64,000 bases of DNA from Tragulus kanchil. Lineage: Eukaryota; Chordata; Mammalia; Artiodactyla; Tragulidae. Position numbers and translations under genes: made by a program. The notes beneath the pieces were generated by a model. The model saw only the letters and a list, made by a program, of their open reading frames with translations, searched no databases and had not been told where the DNA came from. The DNA is taken from the NCBI GenBank assembly GCA_022376925.1, contig JAIOJX010000001.1:1-64000 (forward strand), written 5' to 3'. Positions 21,806-33,630 of this stretch are shown piece by piece; the stretch's first letter is position 1, and every line of letters begins with the position of its first letter.

Positions 21806-22660
21806 GCTGCTGTGCTTACTTTGCTATCCTGAAGCTTCTAAAAGTGGAAGCAACAGAGTAACTTCTTTACAGGAAACCAACAAGAAATCCCTTGAACTAT
21901 GTCAGATTTAAAAAGGTTACTAGCACTTATTCTGCCAGGTCACAGGTCTATAGGGACTGGGAAGTCAATATTTGGCATTTATGCAATTTGGTTTTTAATT
22001 TCTGGGCATTCATTATATTCCCATCTTTTTGGGGCGGTCTTGCTACCTGGCTTTTGATTTCTGAATATCTCTTTGTCTTTTGTTTTATTTGGAGCGTGAC
22101 TCCCAGCTCTTGAGGTTCTAGTTTGGCTTTGTTGGCCTGGTTTGAGTGTGCAGACATCTGGTACAAACTGCTCAAGCTAATATGGAAAGCACTTCCTCTA
22201 AGGTTCCACACTCCACTTGGGAACCCTCTGGAAAAATTTTTAAGTGACTGGTCAACCTATAGCCAGGATCCAATGACAAGAAAAACGGCCTAAAATATTA
22301 GATCTTTATTAACACAGGTTAGAAAAATGGACTAAAATTCCCTTATGTTCAGGAGTTTCTCTTATGATTATAATAGCCTGATGCTGACCAAACTAATACT
22401 CCTGCTCCCCAGAGGGTCAATCCCATCCGGGGCCAATCTGCCCTTTTTATTAGGACTGATTTGAGCACTTTCTGGTCTGGCTTTTGGTTATTAAAACTAT
22501 GACAATGGAAAAATACAATTGTCTCTTAAAAATTCTTGTTCTGTAACTCCTCCTATGCCTTGAGACCAGAGCTCTCTGGATCACTTATCTATACCATCTC
22601 TAATTCCTAAGGGGGAAAAAAAAAGAAAAAGGTTATGAAGGCTTTTTAAAATTTTATTTT
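21806..22660. other. Unassigned sequence
   Basis: About 850 bp of moderately AT-rich DNA with no open frame I recognise and no repeat family I can name. It lies between an L1 end and a SINE, and may be old ERV or intergenic sequence. Confidence 0.4.
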
Positions 22661-22664
22661 TCCG

Positions 22665-22885
22665 GGCTTCCCTGGTGGTCCAGTGGGTAAAGAGTCCACC
22701 TTGCACTGCAAGGGGCATCGGTTCGATCCCTGGCCTGGGAATGCCGAGCGGCTGGGCCTGTGTGTCCAATTGCAAAACAGCGCTCTGGAGCGCATGTGCC
22801 CAGAGCCAGTGCCCTGCAACTAGAGAGGCCACTGTGATGGGAGGCCCACACACGCCGGGGAATAAAGATGGATGAAAAGTAAAAG
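22665..22885 (+). repeat. CHR-type SINE
   Basis: gggcttccctggtggtccag head, ggttcgatccctggcc, body with tgtgtccaattgcaaa and aataaagatggatgaaaag tail. Confidence 0.85.
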
Positions 22886-23039
22886 CAATGACTTGAGCCA
22901 GAAAAAAAGGCATGCAAAAAATTTTTTATTTTTCCAACTGTTATTTGCAACTAGTGAGTTTTATATTGTGATATCTGATTCATAACTAAGTTTGAGAAAC
23001 AAAGCTATAGGATCTCTGTGTCTATTTGGTTATATGTAT

Positions 23040-23460
23040 GTTTCAGTGTGTGTCTCGCTCTGCTTGCTGCACAACAGCCCAATGAATCTGAGAGACAGGT
23101 GTTGCGGCAGGAAAATGACTTTATTTGGAAAGCAGCTGACCGAGAAGATGGCAAGCTAGCACCTCGAAATAAACCATCTTATTAGGGTTTGGATGCCAGG
23201 TTATTTTATAGATCAGAGATGGGGGAGGTGAGAGAGCAAAGCAAAAAGGCCATTAATCTTGCAAACATCTCCTAGAATGGCAAGCCTCAGGCAGGGAAAG
23301 TGTTAACTTCTCTCTTCCTGCCATCTACAGGTGGACAGGAGTCTTGAACAAAGGCACTTTGCAGTCAGGCTGAGGGGCAGGGTCCTAGAGGCATGCCATT
23401 AAGTATGATTATAATAATAAAGGCCAGGGAAAGCAAGTCAAAGAAACAGTTTGTAACGTG
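23040..23460 (-). repeat. ERV1-like LTR, antisense
   Basis: LTR-like on the minus strand: an aataaagtcatttt polyadenylation region (plus strand aaaatgactttatttgg, about 23113), then upstream gagatgggggaggtg and a gggcagggtcctagaggcatg block. It is opposite in orientation to the LTR at 28530-28866, so the two are not a simple proviral pair. Confidence 0.5.
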
Positions 23461-25840
23461 GAGTCTTGTTTTTGGCAACGCCTTGTTTTTGGATAATACT
23501 GCTGATTGCTGAGATTAGTTTGTAAATAAACTCTAATTTAATTGGCCTGAAGAAAAGTAAGTGCTTACAGATCAAACAGTTCTAAATACAAGAGAAATGA
23601 AAACCTAAATAATTTTCAGGTTCATGTCAATTAGGAAATATTCAATATTAAATACCTGGTATTAATGTGTGTTTGTCAATCTAATAGACATGTCAAGAGT
23701 CATTCAGAATATTTTCATTGTTCCTAGGCTTAATATAAGTTAAATATTATATCTGTTGCAAATTTGTCATCAAGGAAAGTAACTCGAGTGAAGAAACTTT
23801 TAAAAAAATGTAAATGAGATATGAGCTTTTAGATAAACTCTATGAAGAATAATTATGCTTTAGGAATGTCTGTCTAAAATAGTCTCTCCAGATTGGGGAA
23901 ACTTAGATTTCTAAGGGTTGTGCTAACTAAGTGATGGAAGTCTACTGAATAGCTAGGTTATTTCCAAATAAGATTTTGAAACATTTATTACTGAACATTA
24001 ATTTCCTCTTACAGTAAAACTAAAGAGATTTGAAATTATAACTGGTATTTATGCTTGCCAATTTATAGACTGCTAATATAAAGGTCAGTTCTTGGTTGTT
24101 TACAGAAAGCAGAATGTGTTTTCAGTAAAGAAGGTATGAGAAATGGAATTTCATTTTATGAAGGGAAAAGAAAGTAGGTCTGACTTACAGGTGGCTGTTT
24201 CAAGATGGGAGAATAAAGTAATGGGTACAGAAAGTGATAAGAAGGTTTGTGGAAAATGGACCCTGAGAAAAGAGTTTTGTGCATGGTTAGGATTGACCAT
24301 GTTTAAAATAAATGGAATTAAGTTTACCTTTAAATGAATTTAAAAGTAATCTGATGTAAAAACTTGAATTTGGCTTTTCTCTCTGTTAAGAGGACATGCA
24401 CTTTCTTCAGTTGTTGAACTGCCTTTGATAATAGATTTAAGTTGATTTATCTCTTCTATATTTGCCTCTGAAATCCTTTATTTGTGGCTCTGTGGGTAGC
24501 TACTGTTTCAAAATAACCTATAATCCTATCTGACTGAGCGTTCTAAATTTTTCAGTATTTGTTGACAAAACCTCCTAAATCATTCTAATTAATCATTTCT
24601 GACTTCTAGCTAACTTTGGGATGCTTCAGAGGGTCCCTTAAATATCCCAAAGAGAGATATTACACTAAGTTCATTCCATATGTTAAACTGCACGGGAAGT
24701 ATTGTCAATCAAGTAATAAATAAGTCTCTGGCTATAAAATATGATAAATGTTACTCATATAGATATCCTAGAAACTATATGGAGTTCCTAATATTCTAAT
24801 GTGCTCAAGTAAAATGTTATCAGTTGTAATTCTAGTTACTATATTAAAATACTGTCATAGCAATAACCAAGTTTCACAAAATGCTTCCTCTTCAAGAAGA
24901 TCAATAGAAAGGACTACTTGGATAAATACCAGTTTCTTAACTGGGTAAGAAACTAAAGGATTCTAACGGAAAACCTGATGACTTCAGAAAGGTTAACAAA
25001 AGGACTAAATGAACTGGAAAATACACTTATAACTTTATGGTTTCTATCTGAAAACTCTGGTTTCAATCTGTGTTTTCCAGGTGTAAAAAAAAAAAAATAA
25101 AAAATAAACCCTTCTCCTCAAACTAATTATGACTTAAAAGTAATTTGCTAAATTATACTTTATAAACCAACTGAAACATTTATCTTCTCTCTCTGATCCC
25201 TCCAAAGACTGGAAACTCTTAGTTTCCAGTAACTTAATCAGGTAAGTTAGGAAGGTTATCTCACTAACAGGTACAGAAATCTCAAGGAATTTTGGAAGAC
25301 TTGAGACGGGAAGAATTCACTTACATCTGTTGGGTGAAATCTGTGGTAAGACTTTGGCCTGACTTTCCTAGCCCTGAAAGGCTATATTTTAAAAGCTCAT
25401 TCTAAGACTCTATAACGTTTCAACAAGGCAAAAGGTCTAAAATCTGTTATGGTTATATAAATAATCAGGCTAAGCTTATTGAGACCAGACATATCTAAAA
25501 CAAGTCCTAATTTGGTTATATTTGGTAAAAATGAGGGTGATTTTAGGGAAGAAAAAGATGTTCCAATGAATGTTAAATCCCAATTTGTTAACAGAGGCCT
25601 TTATCTACTAAGACTCATATTCTGGACAGTTCTTTGCTGTTAGGGTATATTAATGTATATTTTAATTGAATTATTGAAGGACATTCTAGGTTTGGTTCTG
25701 AAGCCTGTCTCAGTAGTCTATCTTTGGGTGAAGATCAGATGTCTCATGACCTGCAAACAGGACTGGAAAAATACACAGTTTAAGGAACTGTGTCTCTAAC
25801 CTAGATGGAAGGACTCTTTTTTTTAAGGAACACTTTGTTT
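23461..25840. other. AT-rich stretch, probably decayed ERV or intergenic
   Basis: About 2.4 kb without meaningful open frames (the longest is 64 codons at 24143-24337) and without recognisable SINE or LINE pieces. Its place between two LTR-like segments suggests heavily decayed retroviral internal sequence, but I see no motif to prove it. Confidence 0.3.
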
Positions 25841-25844
25841 TTAT

Positions 25845-26108
25845 TTATTTATTTTTTTTTGCCTCTAAGTCACCATTTTTATTGTTCATCCATCTTTATT
25901 CTTTGGCCTGTGTTGGTCTCCCATTGCAGTGGCCTCTCTTTTTCAGAGCACTGGCTCTGGGCTCATGCACTCTAGAATGCTGGCTCATAGTTGGATACAC
26001 CAGCCCAGCTGTTTCTCAGCATATGGTATCTTCCTGGACCAGGGATCTAACCAGTGATCCTTGCACTGCAAGGCAGACTCTTTACCCACTGGACCACCAA
26101 GGAAGCCT
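25845..26108 (-). repeat. CHR-type SINE, antisense
   Basis: On the minus strand: ggcttccttggtggtccagt head, cactggttagatccctggtc, and a tail matching the other copies (catccatctttattctttgg on the plus strand). Flanked by ggaaggac at about 25805 and 26109, a likely target-site duplication. Confidence 0.82.
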
Positions 26109-28133
26109 GGAAGGACCTTTTTGTCAACTACTCTTAACTATCTCATGCACAGTGAATTTGAAGGGCAATTTGACTCTTGGATTAATTCCCACTTCCAAAG
26201 CTCCCTATGCTGGACTGGAGAGGCCTACTGACCTTGACTTACCTTAAAACGATGCTGGAACAGAGGCCACTGCACTACACCAGGATGAGAAGACGACGAC
26301 ATCAGAGGTAGACAGCTTGCCCGAGGTGCTGGACCTGACTCGCAGGATCTTTTATAATGTTTTCTTGATCTCTTGCACTTTTACATGTCAATCAAATGTT
26401 TTCTATCATGGGCATAATCCTATGCTAGTTTAAAACTCAATACAATTGTTGGGTTGTGGCTAATTACCTGTGTCTAGTACTTCTGGGTTACCTTGTGGAT
26501 TTCTCCTTCTAGGACTCTGATTCAATATCCTCTAAGAAATTTATTTTAGAAGAGAGTTCAGTCCTGTTCTATCTATTCATGGTATTACTAGATGGGATCC
26601 TCTCAGCTGGCCAATTAATAATACCTACTCTGACCCTGTTCTCTTAGAGTCATTCAAATTCAATCACAGTGATGAATTAAATCTTAATCAAACAAAACAA
26701 AACTCTAACTTCTCATCTCTTAAAAGGAAAACTCCAATAATCATGAGATATACCTATATGATTAATACAGACTATGGTCATTTAAGCTTAAAAAGTTCCT
26801 CTATGTTGGGAACAATTAAATCATACTAAAAAAAAAAAAAGATGATCAACCTAGTAATATTAGCAAACTAGGCTAGGTACTTTATGGACTATGCCTATTA
26901 TTACCCTTAAAAGAGAGTGATTGGTATGGGATTCAGTGGATCTGTGGCAGTAATTTATGGCCTTGACATTTACAAGGATGGATACAAAGGTGTAGCCTGG
27001 GATTCACATGAATTTAAGGTTATACTTGTTAACAAATTAGGGGTAACCCCAACCAATCTACCATTAGCATGAGTCCAATGGGGCAAAAGATCTGTATTCC
27101 ACTGGTATGACAACAAGGAAGCCTGGAAGGACCTTTTTGTCAACTACTCTTAACTATCTCATGCACAGTGAATTTGAAGGGCAATTTGACTCTTGGATTA
27201 ATTCCCACTTCCAAAGCTCCCTATGCTGGACTGGAGAGGCCTACTGACCTTGACTTACCTTAAAACGATGCTGGAACAGAGGCCACTGCACTACTCTAGG
27301 ACGAGAAGAAGATGCCATCTGAAGTAGACAGCTTGCCCAAGATGCCAGGCCTGACTCGTACGATCTTTTATAATGTTTCTTGATTTCCTGGACATTTACA
27401 TATCAGTCAAATATTTTCTACCATGGGCATAATCCTATGCTAGTCTAAAACTCAATCCAAGTGTCGGGTTGTGACTAATTACCTGTGTCTAGTACTTCTG
27501 GGCTACCTTCGTGAATTTCTCCTTCTAGGACTCTGATTCAATATCCTCTAAGAAATTTATTTTAGAAGAGAGTTCAGTCCTGTTCTATCTATTCATGGTA
27601 TTACTAGATGGGATCCTCTCAGCTGGCCAATTAATAATACCTACTCTGACCCTGTTCTCTTAGAGTCATTCAAATTCAATCACAGTGATGAATTAAATCT
27701 TAATCAAACAAAACAAAACTCTAACTTCTCATCTCTTAAAAGGAAAACTCCAATAATCATGAGATATACCTATATGATTAATACAGACTATGGTCATTTA
27801 AGCTTAAAAAGTTCCTCTATGTTGGGAACAATTAAATCATACTAAAAAAAAAAAAAGATGATCAACCTAGTAATATTAGCAAACTAGGCTAGGTACTTTA
27901 TGGACTATGCCTATTATTACCCTTAAAAGAGAGTGATTGGTATGGGATTCAGTGGATCTGTGGCAGTAATTTATGGCCTTGACATTTACAAGGATGGATA
28001 CAAAGGTGTAGCCTGGGATTCACATGAATTTAAGGTTATACGTGTTAACAAATTAGGGGTAACCCCAACCAATCTACCATTAGCATGAGTCCAATGGGGC
28101 AAAAGATCTGTATTCCACTGGTATGACAACTTA
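26102..28133. repeat. Tandem duplication D7, period 1016 bp, with a divergent core
   Basis: Copy A starts gaagcctggaaggacc at 26102 and copy B at 27118. The first 170 bp and last 600 bp are almost identical. Between 26272-26510 and 27288-27527, however, the copies differ at roughly one base in eight by eye. No other duplication in the window shows such a divergent core. Confidence 0.93.
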
Positions 28134-28240
28134 ACAGCTAACTGAGCTATTAGCCTATTAAATTCTGAGATGTCTATGATGAGAAAGGCAGTGTTACACA
28201 ACTGCCCTTGATGCCATACCATATCTTGGGAGGTTATCTG
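26109..28240 (+). pseudogene. Degenerate ERV1-like internal (env-region) sequence
   Basis: Followed by a sense LTR at 28530. Translated in pieces, the part near 28130-28210 resembles the heptad-repeat region of a gammaretrovirus-like envelope transmembrane subunit. Stops and frame breaks interrupt it throughout (for example stops at about 28087 and 28143). No gag or pol could be recognised. The stretch is partly doubled by D7. It is an old, non-coding relic. The assignment rests on one short resemblance plus the adjacent LTR. Confidence 0.4.
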
Positions 28241-28243
28241 GCA

Positions 28244-28288
28244 CAGATATATATATATATATATATATAGGATAATATATATATATTA
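28244..28288. repeat. (TA)n microsatellite
   Basis: An uninterrupted run of alternating T and A from about 28246 to 28268, followed by a second short atatatat block. Confidence 0.9.
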
Positions 28289-28378
28289 ACCCCATGGACT
28301 GCAGCTCACCAGACTTCTCCGTTCACGGAATTTTCTAGGCAAGAATTCTGGAGTGGGTTGCCATTTCCTTCTCCACAG
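28288..28378 (-). repeat. Bov-tA tail fragment, antisense
   Basis: accccatggactgcagctca, then ctaggcaagaattctggagt and gggttgccatttccttctcc is the reverse of the Bov-tA tail. The head is missing. Confidence 0.75.
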
Positions 28379-28529
28379 CTACAAATTACCAATTGCAGTG
28401 CCAACAACTGAACACCAAGGGCAATTGCCACCTACCTCTGTGGAAACTGAACCCTGTGCTGTAGCAGCTGCTGACCTTCAACAGCCCGAGGGAGCTCAGG
28501 AGTGGCATGAAGCGCACTGTACTCCTGGG

Positions 28530-28866
28530 AATCTGGTGAGACAGGTCTTTAGATAGTTGGATGCTGTTAGGAACAGATTTTATGATCTCAATCCTTGCAT
28601 CTCTTCATACCTAAAAAAGCACTAAATCCCTTCATGTTGACATCAGATACTCATAACTAGCAGAAATCCTTTCATAAAATGAGTGCTTAATGGTAATGAA
28701 CTCTCTCTTCACCAAAACCTTATATATTAACCTTCCCCCACTGCCTCTTTGGAACAGCCTCTCAGAGCTATCTGAGGTGCAGCCTCCAGGGCTGCAGTCC
28801 TCATTTTGCCCCAAATAAAATGTAACTCACCCAACTCTCAAGTTATGCATCTTTTTTAGTCGACAG
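28530..28866 (+). repeat. ERV1-like LTR, sense
   Basis: Ends with the typical order: cagctctcagagctatctga-like block (about 28757-28775), ggctgcagtcctcattttg, an AATAAA signal at about 28814, then acccaactctcaagttatgc. An LTR with the same layout is at 63180-63410. It follows the env-like relic, consistent with a 3' LTR. Confidence 0.6.
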
Positions 28867-29289
28867 AGCAAAAGATGCTGACTTGAGCTGACTTTGGAAA
28901 TAAACAGAATGTGTAGAGAAAAAAGGCAAAATAGACTTCATAAACAGTGGGCTTCATTTTATGAAGTTTTTTTCCGGGATGTAGTAGCTAAGAACACTAA
29001 AATCTCTGCACATGTCATCTGGAAGGGAGCAATGCACAGATAAGGGGCAGATGGTGGGCACCAGGCTCCTCACTGTGGGAGTGGAGCTATGGATGAGGAA
29101 AGGGAGAGCCTCTGCCCTCATAATCCTAGATCTGGGCTTCCTGAGAGGATGATGTGAGGAGTTGAATGGCCAGGGAAAATGAAACCTTTACGCTGCTGAC
29201 GTATGAACCTCACTTGCATCTTTCCACCCACACATGCTGAAAATGTTCCAGGAAGGGGGACCGCTTCCAGAGCCTGAAAGTGGGCTCTT

Positions 29290-29755
29290 GTCTAACACTC
29301 AAAAATGAAGGAGACACATAAGATGACAAGGCAAGAAATTTTATTGGGAAAGGACACCCGAGCGGAGAGAGAGCAGTAAGGTAAGGGAACCCAGGAGAAC
29401 TGCTCTGCCACACGGCTCTCAGTCTCGGCTTTTATGGTAATGGAATTAGTTTCCCAGTTGCCTTTGGCCAATCATTTTGACTCAGAGGCCCTCCTGGTGG
29501 CGCACACATTGCTCAGCCAAGATAGATGCCAGCAAGAAGGATTCTGAGAGGTGGTCAGGCAGGTGGCGTCTCCCTTTGACCTTTCCCAAACTCTTTTGGT
29601 TAGTGGTGGTTTATTAGTTCCATGTCCCTTACCAGGACCTCCTGTCATCATATAACAATTCATGCAACTAGTTACTATGGTACCAGGCCTGGGTAGACAG
29701 GTTTCAGTCAGGGTGCTTCCCCTAACGAATGCCCCCTGAGAGACTTCATACTCAA
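29290..29755 (-). repeat. LTR-like sequence, antisense (part again at 30591-30865)
   Basis: On the plus strand caagaaattttattgggaaa is the reverse of a polyadenylation region, followed by upstream LTR-like sequence to about 29755. The distal part is repeated by D8. Family not identified. Confidence 0.45.
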
Positions 29756-29756
29756 G

Positions 29757-30010
29757 ATCAGTTTACTTCAGTCACTCAGTCATGTCCCACTCTTTATGAC
29801 CCCATGGACTGGGGCTCACCAGGCTTCCCTGTCCTTCACCATTTCGCAGAGTTTATTCAAACTCACGTCCACAGAGTAGGTCATACCATCCAACCATCTC
29901 ATCCTCTGTCATCCCCTTCTCCTTCTGCCCTCAATCTTGCCCAGCATCAGGGTCTTTTCCAATGAGTCGTCTCTTCATATACGGTGGCCAAAGTATTGGA
30001 GCTTCATAGT
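29757..30010 (-). repeat. BovB tail, antisense (again at 30867-31120)
   Basis: cagtcactcagtcatgtccc, ccccatggactggggctcac and ggccaaagtattggagcttc are the reverse of the BovB 3' end. Doubled by D8. Confidence 0.8.
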
Positions 30011-30170
30011 TGATGCCCATGCCTGGGCCTATACCCATAGAAAACCAATATTTCAAAAGACACGGGTACCCCTGTGATCATGGCTGCACTACCTACTATA
30101 GCTAAGACATGGAAGCACGCTAAGAATAGAAGGACTGATGAACAAATAAAGACGGATATATATGTACAAA
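30011..30170 (+). repeat. L1 fragment (again at about 31121-31280)
   Basis: gtgatcatggctgcactacc, atggaagcacgctaaga and gaacaaataaagacgg have the L1 ORF2-tail character. It sits between two BovB pieces of opposite orientation. Confidence 0.5.
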
Positions 30171-31284
30171 GCAGGCCTAAAACCCAACATTCAAAAAACG
30201 AAGATCATTGCATATGGTCCCATCCCTTCACAGCAAATAGATGGACAAACAATGGAAGCAGTGACAGACTTTATTTTCTTGGGCTCCAAAATCACTGTGG
30301 ATGGTGACTGCAGCCATGAAATTAAGATGCTTGCTTCTTGAAAGAAAAGCTACGACAAACCTAGACAGCGTATGCAAAAACAGAGATATCATTTTGCTGA
30401 CAAAAGTCGGTACATTCAAAGCTATGGTTTTCCCAGCCGTCATGTATGGATGTGAGAGTTGGACCATAAAGAAGGCTGAGTGATGAAGAATTGACGCTTT
30501 TTGACTGTGGTATTGGGGAAGGTTCTTGAGAGTCTCTTGGACTGCAAGGACATCAAACCTAAAGGAAATCCCTTTTGGACTGCAAAATAACTCAGAGGCC
30601 CTCCTGGTGGCGCACACATTGATCAGCCAAGATAGATGCCAGCAAGAAGGATTCTGAGAGGTGGTCAGGCAGGTGGCGTCTCCCTTTGACCTTTCCCAAA
30701 CTCTTTTGGTTAGTGGTGGTTTATTAGTTCCATGTCCCTTACCAGGACCTCCTGTCATCATATAACAATTCATGCAACTAGTTACTATGGTACCAGGCCT
30801 GGGTAGACAGGTTTCAGTCAGGGTGCTTCCCCTAACGAATGCCCCCTGAGAGACTTCATACTCAAGATCAGTTTACTTCAGTCACTCAGTCATGTCCCAC
30901 TCTTTATGACCCCATGGACTGGGGCTCACCAGGCTTCCCTGTCCTTCACCATTTCGCAGAGTTTATTCAAACTCACGTCCACAGAGTAGGTCATACCATC
31001 CAACCATCTCATCCTCTGTCATCCCCTTCTCCTTCTGCCCTCAATCTTGCCCAGCATCAGGGTCTTTTCCAATGAGTCGTCTCTTCATATACGGTGGCCA
31101 AAGTATTGGAGCTTCATAGTTGATGCCCATGCCTGGGCCTATACCCATAGAAAACCAATATTTCAAAAGACACGGGTACCCCTGTGATCATGGCTGCACT
31201 ACCTACTATAGCTAAGACATGGAAGCACGCTAAGAATAGAAGGACTGATGAACAAATAAAGACGGATATATATGTACAAAGCAG

Positions 31285-31965
31285 GCCTAAAACCCAACAT
31301 TCAAAAAACGAAGATCATTGCATATGGTCCCATCCCTTCACAGCAAATAGATGGACAAACAATGGAAGCAGTGACAGACTTTATTTTCTTGGGCTCCAAA
31401 ATCACTGTGGATGGTGACTGCAGCCATGAAATTAAGATGCTTGCTTCTTGAAAGAAAAGCTACGACAAACCTAGACAGCGTATGCAAAAACAGAGATATC
31501 ATTTTGCTGACAAAAGTCGGTACATTCAAAGCTATGGTTTTCCCAGCCGTCATGTATGGATGTGAGAGTTGGACCATAAAGAAGGCTGAGTGATGAAGAA
31601 TTGACGCTTTTTGACTGTGGTATTGGGGAAGGTTCTTGAGAGTCTCTTGGACTGCAAGGACATCAAACCTAAAGGAAATCAACCCTGAATATTCACTGGA
31701 AGAACTGATGCTGAAAATGAAGCTCCAGTACTTCAGCCTCCTGATGTGAACAGAAGTCTCATTGGAAAAGACCCTGATGCTGGGGAAAATAGAAGGCAGA
31801 AGGAGAAGGGGACAACAGAGGAGAAGATGGTTGGATGGCATCACTGAGTCAATGGACGCGAGTTTGAGCAAGCTCTGGGAGAGGGGGAAGGACAGGGAAG
31901 CCTGGTGTGCTGCAGTCCATGGGGTCATCAAGAGTCAGACACGACTGAGCAACTAAACTGAACTG
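31285..31965 (+). repeat. BovB LINE 3' end (partial copy at 30175-30570)
   Basis: Encodes degenerate remains of the BovB ORF2 C-terminus, including MYGCESWTIKKAE (at about 31552-31590), and ends at the typical gagtcagacacgactgagc. The D8 copy stops at 30570. Confidence 0.85.
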
Positions 31966-32267
31966 ATATATACACAATGTAATATTACTTATACATAAAC
32001 AAGGAGGAAAATTGTGTCATGTCCTGACACAGAGAGGAAGGTGGCGAAGATCATACCAGATGAAGGAAGGAAGACAGGGAGAGAAAGTATCATTTGGTAT
32101 TACTTCTAGGTGGAATCTAAAACTGAATACACATGAACTTCTTGACCAAAGAGAAACAGCTGCACAGAATAAGAAAGAAAAAAAAAAAAGGTTACCAAGA
32201 AACTAAAGGTGAGAACAGGGAGAAATGAGACATTTCAGACTAACTTATATACAGTATGTGTGTACAC

Positions 32268-32483
32268 GTGAACTCAGTTGCTCAGTCACGTCTGACTCTT
32301 TGCAACCCCATGGACTATAGCCTACCAGGCTCCTCTGTCTATCGGATTTCCAGGCAAGAATACTGGAGAGGGTTACCATTGCCTACTCCAGGGAATCTAC
32401 CCAACCCAAGGACTGAACCCACTTCACCTGGGTCTCCTGCATTGGCAGGTGGATTGTTTACAACTGCTCCACCTTGGAAGCTA
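32268..32483 (-). repeat. Bov-tA SINE, antisense, full length
   Basis: From cagttgctcagtcacgtctg through ggcaagaatactggagaggg to the tRNA-like part (gggtctcctgcattggcagg) and cttggaagc. Confidence 0.88.
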
Positions 32484-32489
32484 CATAGG

Positions 32490-32690
32490 CACACTACTAT
32501 GTAAAAATAATCCACAAGGATCCACTGTGTAACACAAGAAATCCAACTAAACACTATATAATAACCTGTACAAGACAATACCCCGCCCCCAAACATGTAT
32601 ATACATCTATGCTTAAGTGAATCAAGTTCCTGTGGATCATAAATGGGGGTAAAAAAACCACACAGAAAACACTGTAATTCACCTATATAC
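32490..32690 (+). repeat. L1 3' UTR fragment
   Basis: ccactgtgtaacacaagaaa, ataataacctgta and ttaagtgaatcaagttcctg follow the same order as 240-428. Diverged. Confidence 0.5.
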
Positions 32691-32717
32691 AAAAGGGGGG
32701 TGAATGCTGACTCTACT

Positions 32718-33630
32718 TACCTCAGCTATGGTGATCTAGGCTGGTGTCACATCCCTGGAGCCTAAGCAGGCTTGGGTGCCAAGGCTGAAGTGTGGAGGGT
32801 CTGAGGGAGCTGGAAGGATATAACAGGCAGTGAACCCCCACGATGGACCTGGAGTGCCTCTTGCCCTCTGCAGGAGCCCCCAGTCTCCAGATACAGGCGG
32901 GCCCTCCTGCAGAGAAATCAAGCCTACTACGCCCAAAGGACGGGGCAGCTGCTGGACAAAAAGAGCTTTCAAAAGTCCCCAGGACTCCATGTGCCCCTTG
33001 GGCTGGGATTTTCACCTCCAGCCACATGTATTTATTTATTTATTTTGGGCTATTCTGGGTCTTCACTGCTGCTGCAGGCTCTCCTCTAGTTGCAGGGAGT
33101 GGGGGCTACTCTCTGGTTGAGGTGAGCAGGCTTCTTGTTGTGGTGACTTCTCTTGTTCTAGAACTCAGGCTCTAGGACACACGGGCTTCAGTAGTTGCAG
33201 CTCCGAAGCTCTAGAGCATAGGCTCAATAGCTGTGGCTCATGGTCTTAGTGGCTCCGCAGCATGTGGGATCTTCCCGGATCAGGGATCGAACCTGTGTCT
33301 CCTGCACTGGGAGATGAGCTCTACCACTGTGCTACCAGGGAAGGCCCTAGTCACATCTTAGCCTTGCTTCGTCTATGGATGCTAGCACCCTCCACAGAGT
33401 GGTGTTGCAGGAACTGGGATGTGTCCTGAAGATCAAGGGTAAGGGGGAAGAAGTAATGAGACACAAGCCTTGGATATTTCTTCTGACCTGTTGTTGTCTA
33501 ATTGAAAATCCAGAAACAGGATTTTCCCTAAATCTCTGCTTGCCCAAGGAACCAGAGCTGAGCATGAAGAAATGCTGCCACCTTGCGGCCGCTTCCTATA
33601 GTAACAACTTTAAAAACCAGTGCTGTGAAA
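32718..33630 (+). repeat. Dispersed repeat of unknown family, copy 2 (again at 33802-34711)
   Basis: A homologue of 731-1420, split by an antisense SINE at 33025-33347. Outside the SINE the order of shared blocks is the same. D9 doubles it. Confidence 0.55.
33025..33347 (-). repeat. tRNA-derived SINE, antisense (again at 34106-34428)
   Basis: Plus strand starts tttatttatttattttgggc (tail) and ends tgctaccagggaaggcc (head). It is inserted in the dispersed repeat. The left flank cagccacat and right flank tagtcacat (about 33020 and 33350) suggest a target-site duplication. Confidence 0.75.

Larger units (their letters stand above)
29481..31680. repeat. Tandem duplication D8, period 1110 bp
   Basis: Copy A starts ctcagaggccctcctggtgg at 29481 and copy B at 30591. 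Copy A ends at aaaggaaatc (30570). The 20-bp spacer ccttttggactgcaaaata is a noisy version of 29461-29480, the sequence just before copy A. Confidence 0.95.

Noticed and set aside
23040..28866. A complete provirus between the two LTR-like segments
   Set aside because: The LTRs are in opposite orientation, no gag or pol could be recognised, and the env-like part is full of stops.
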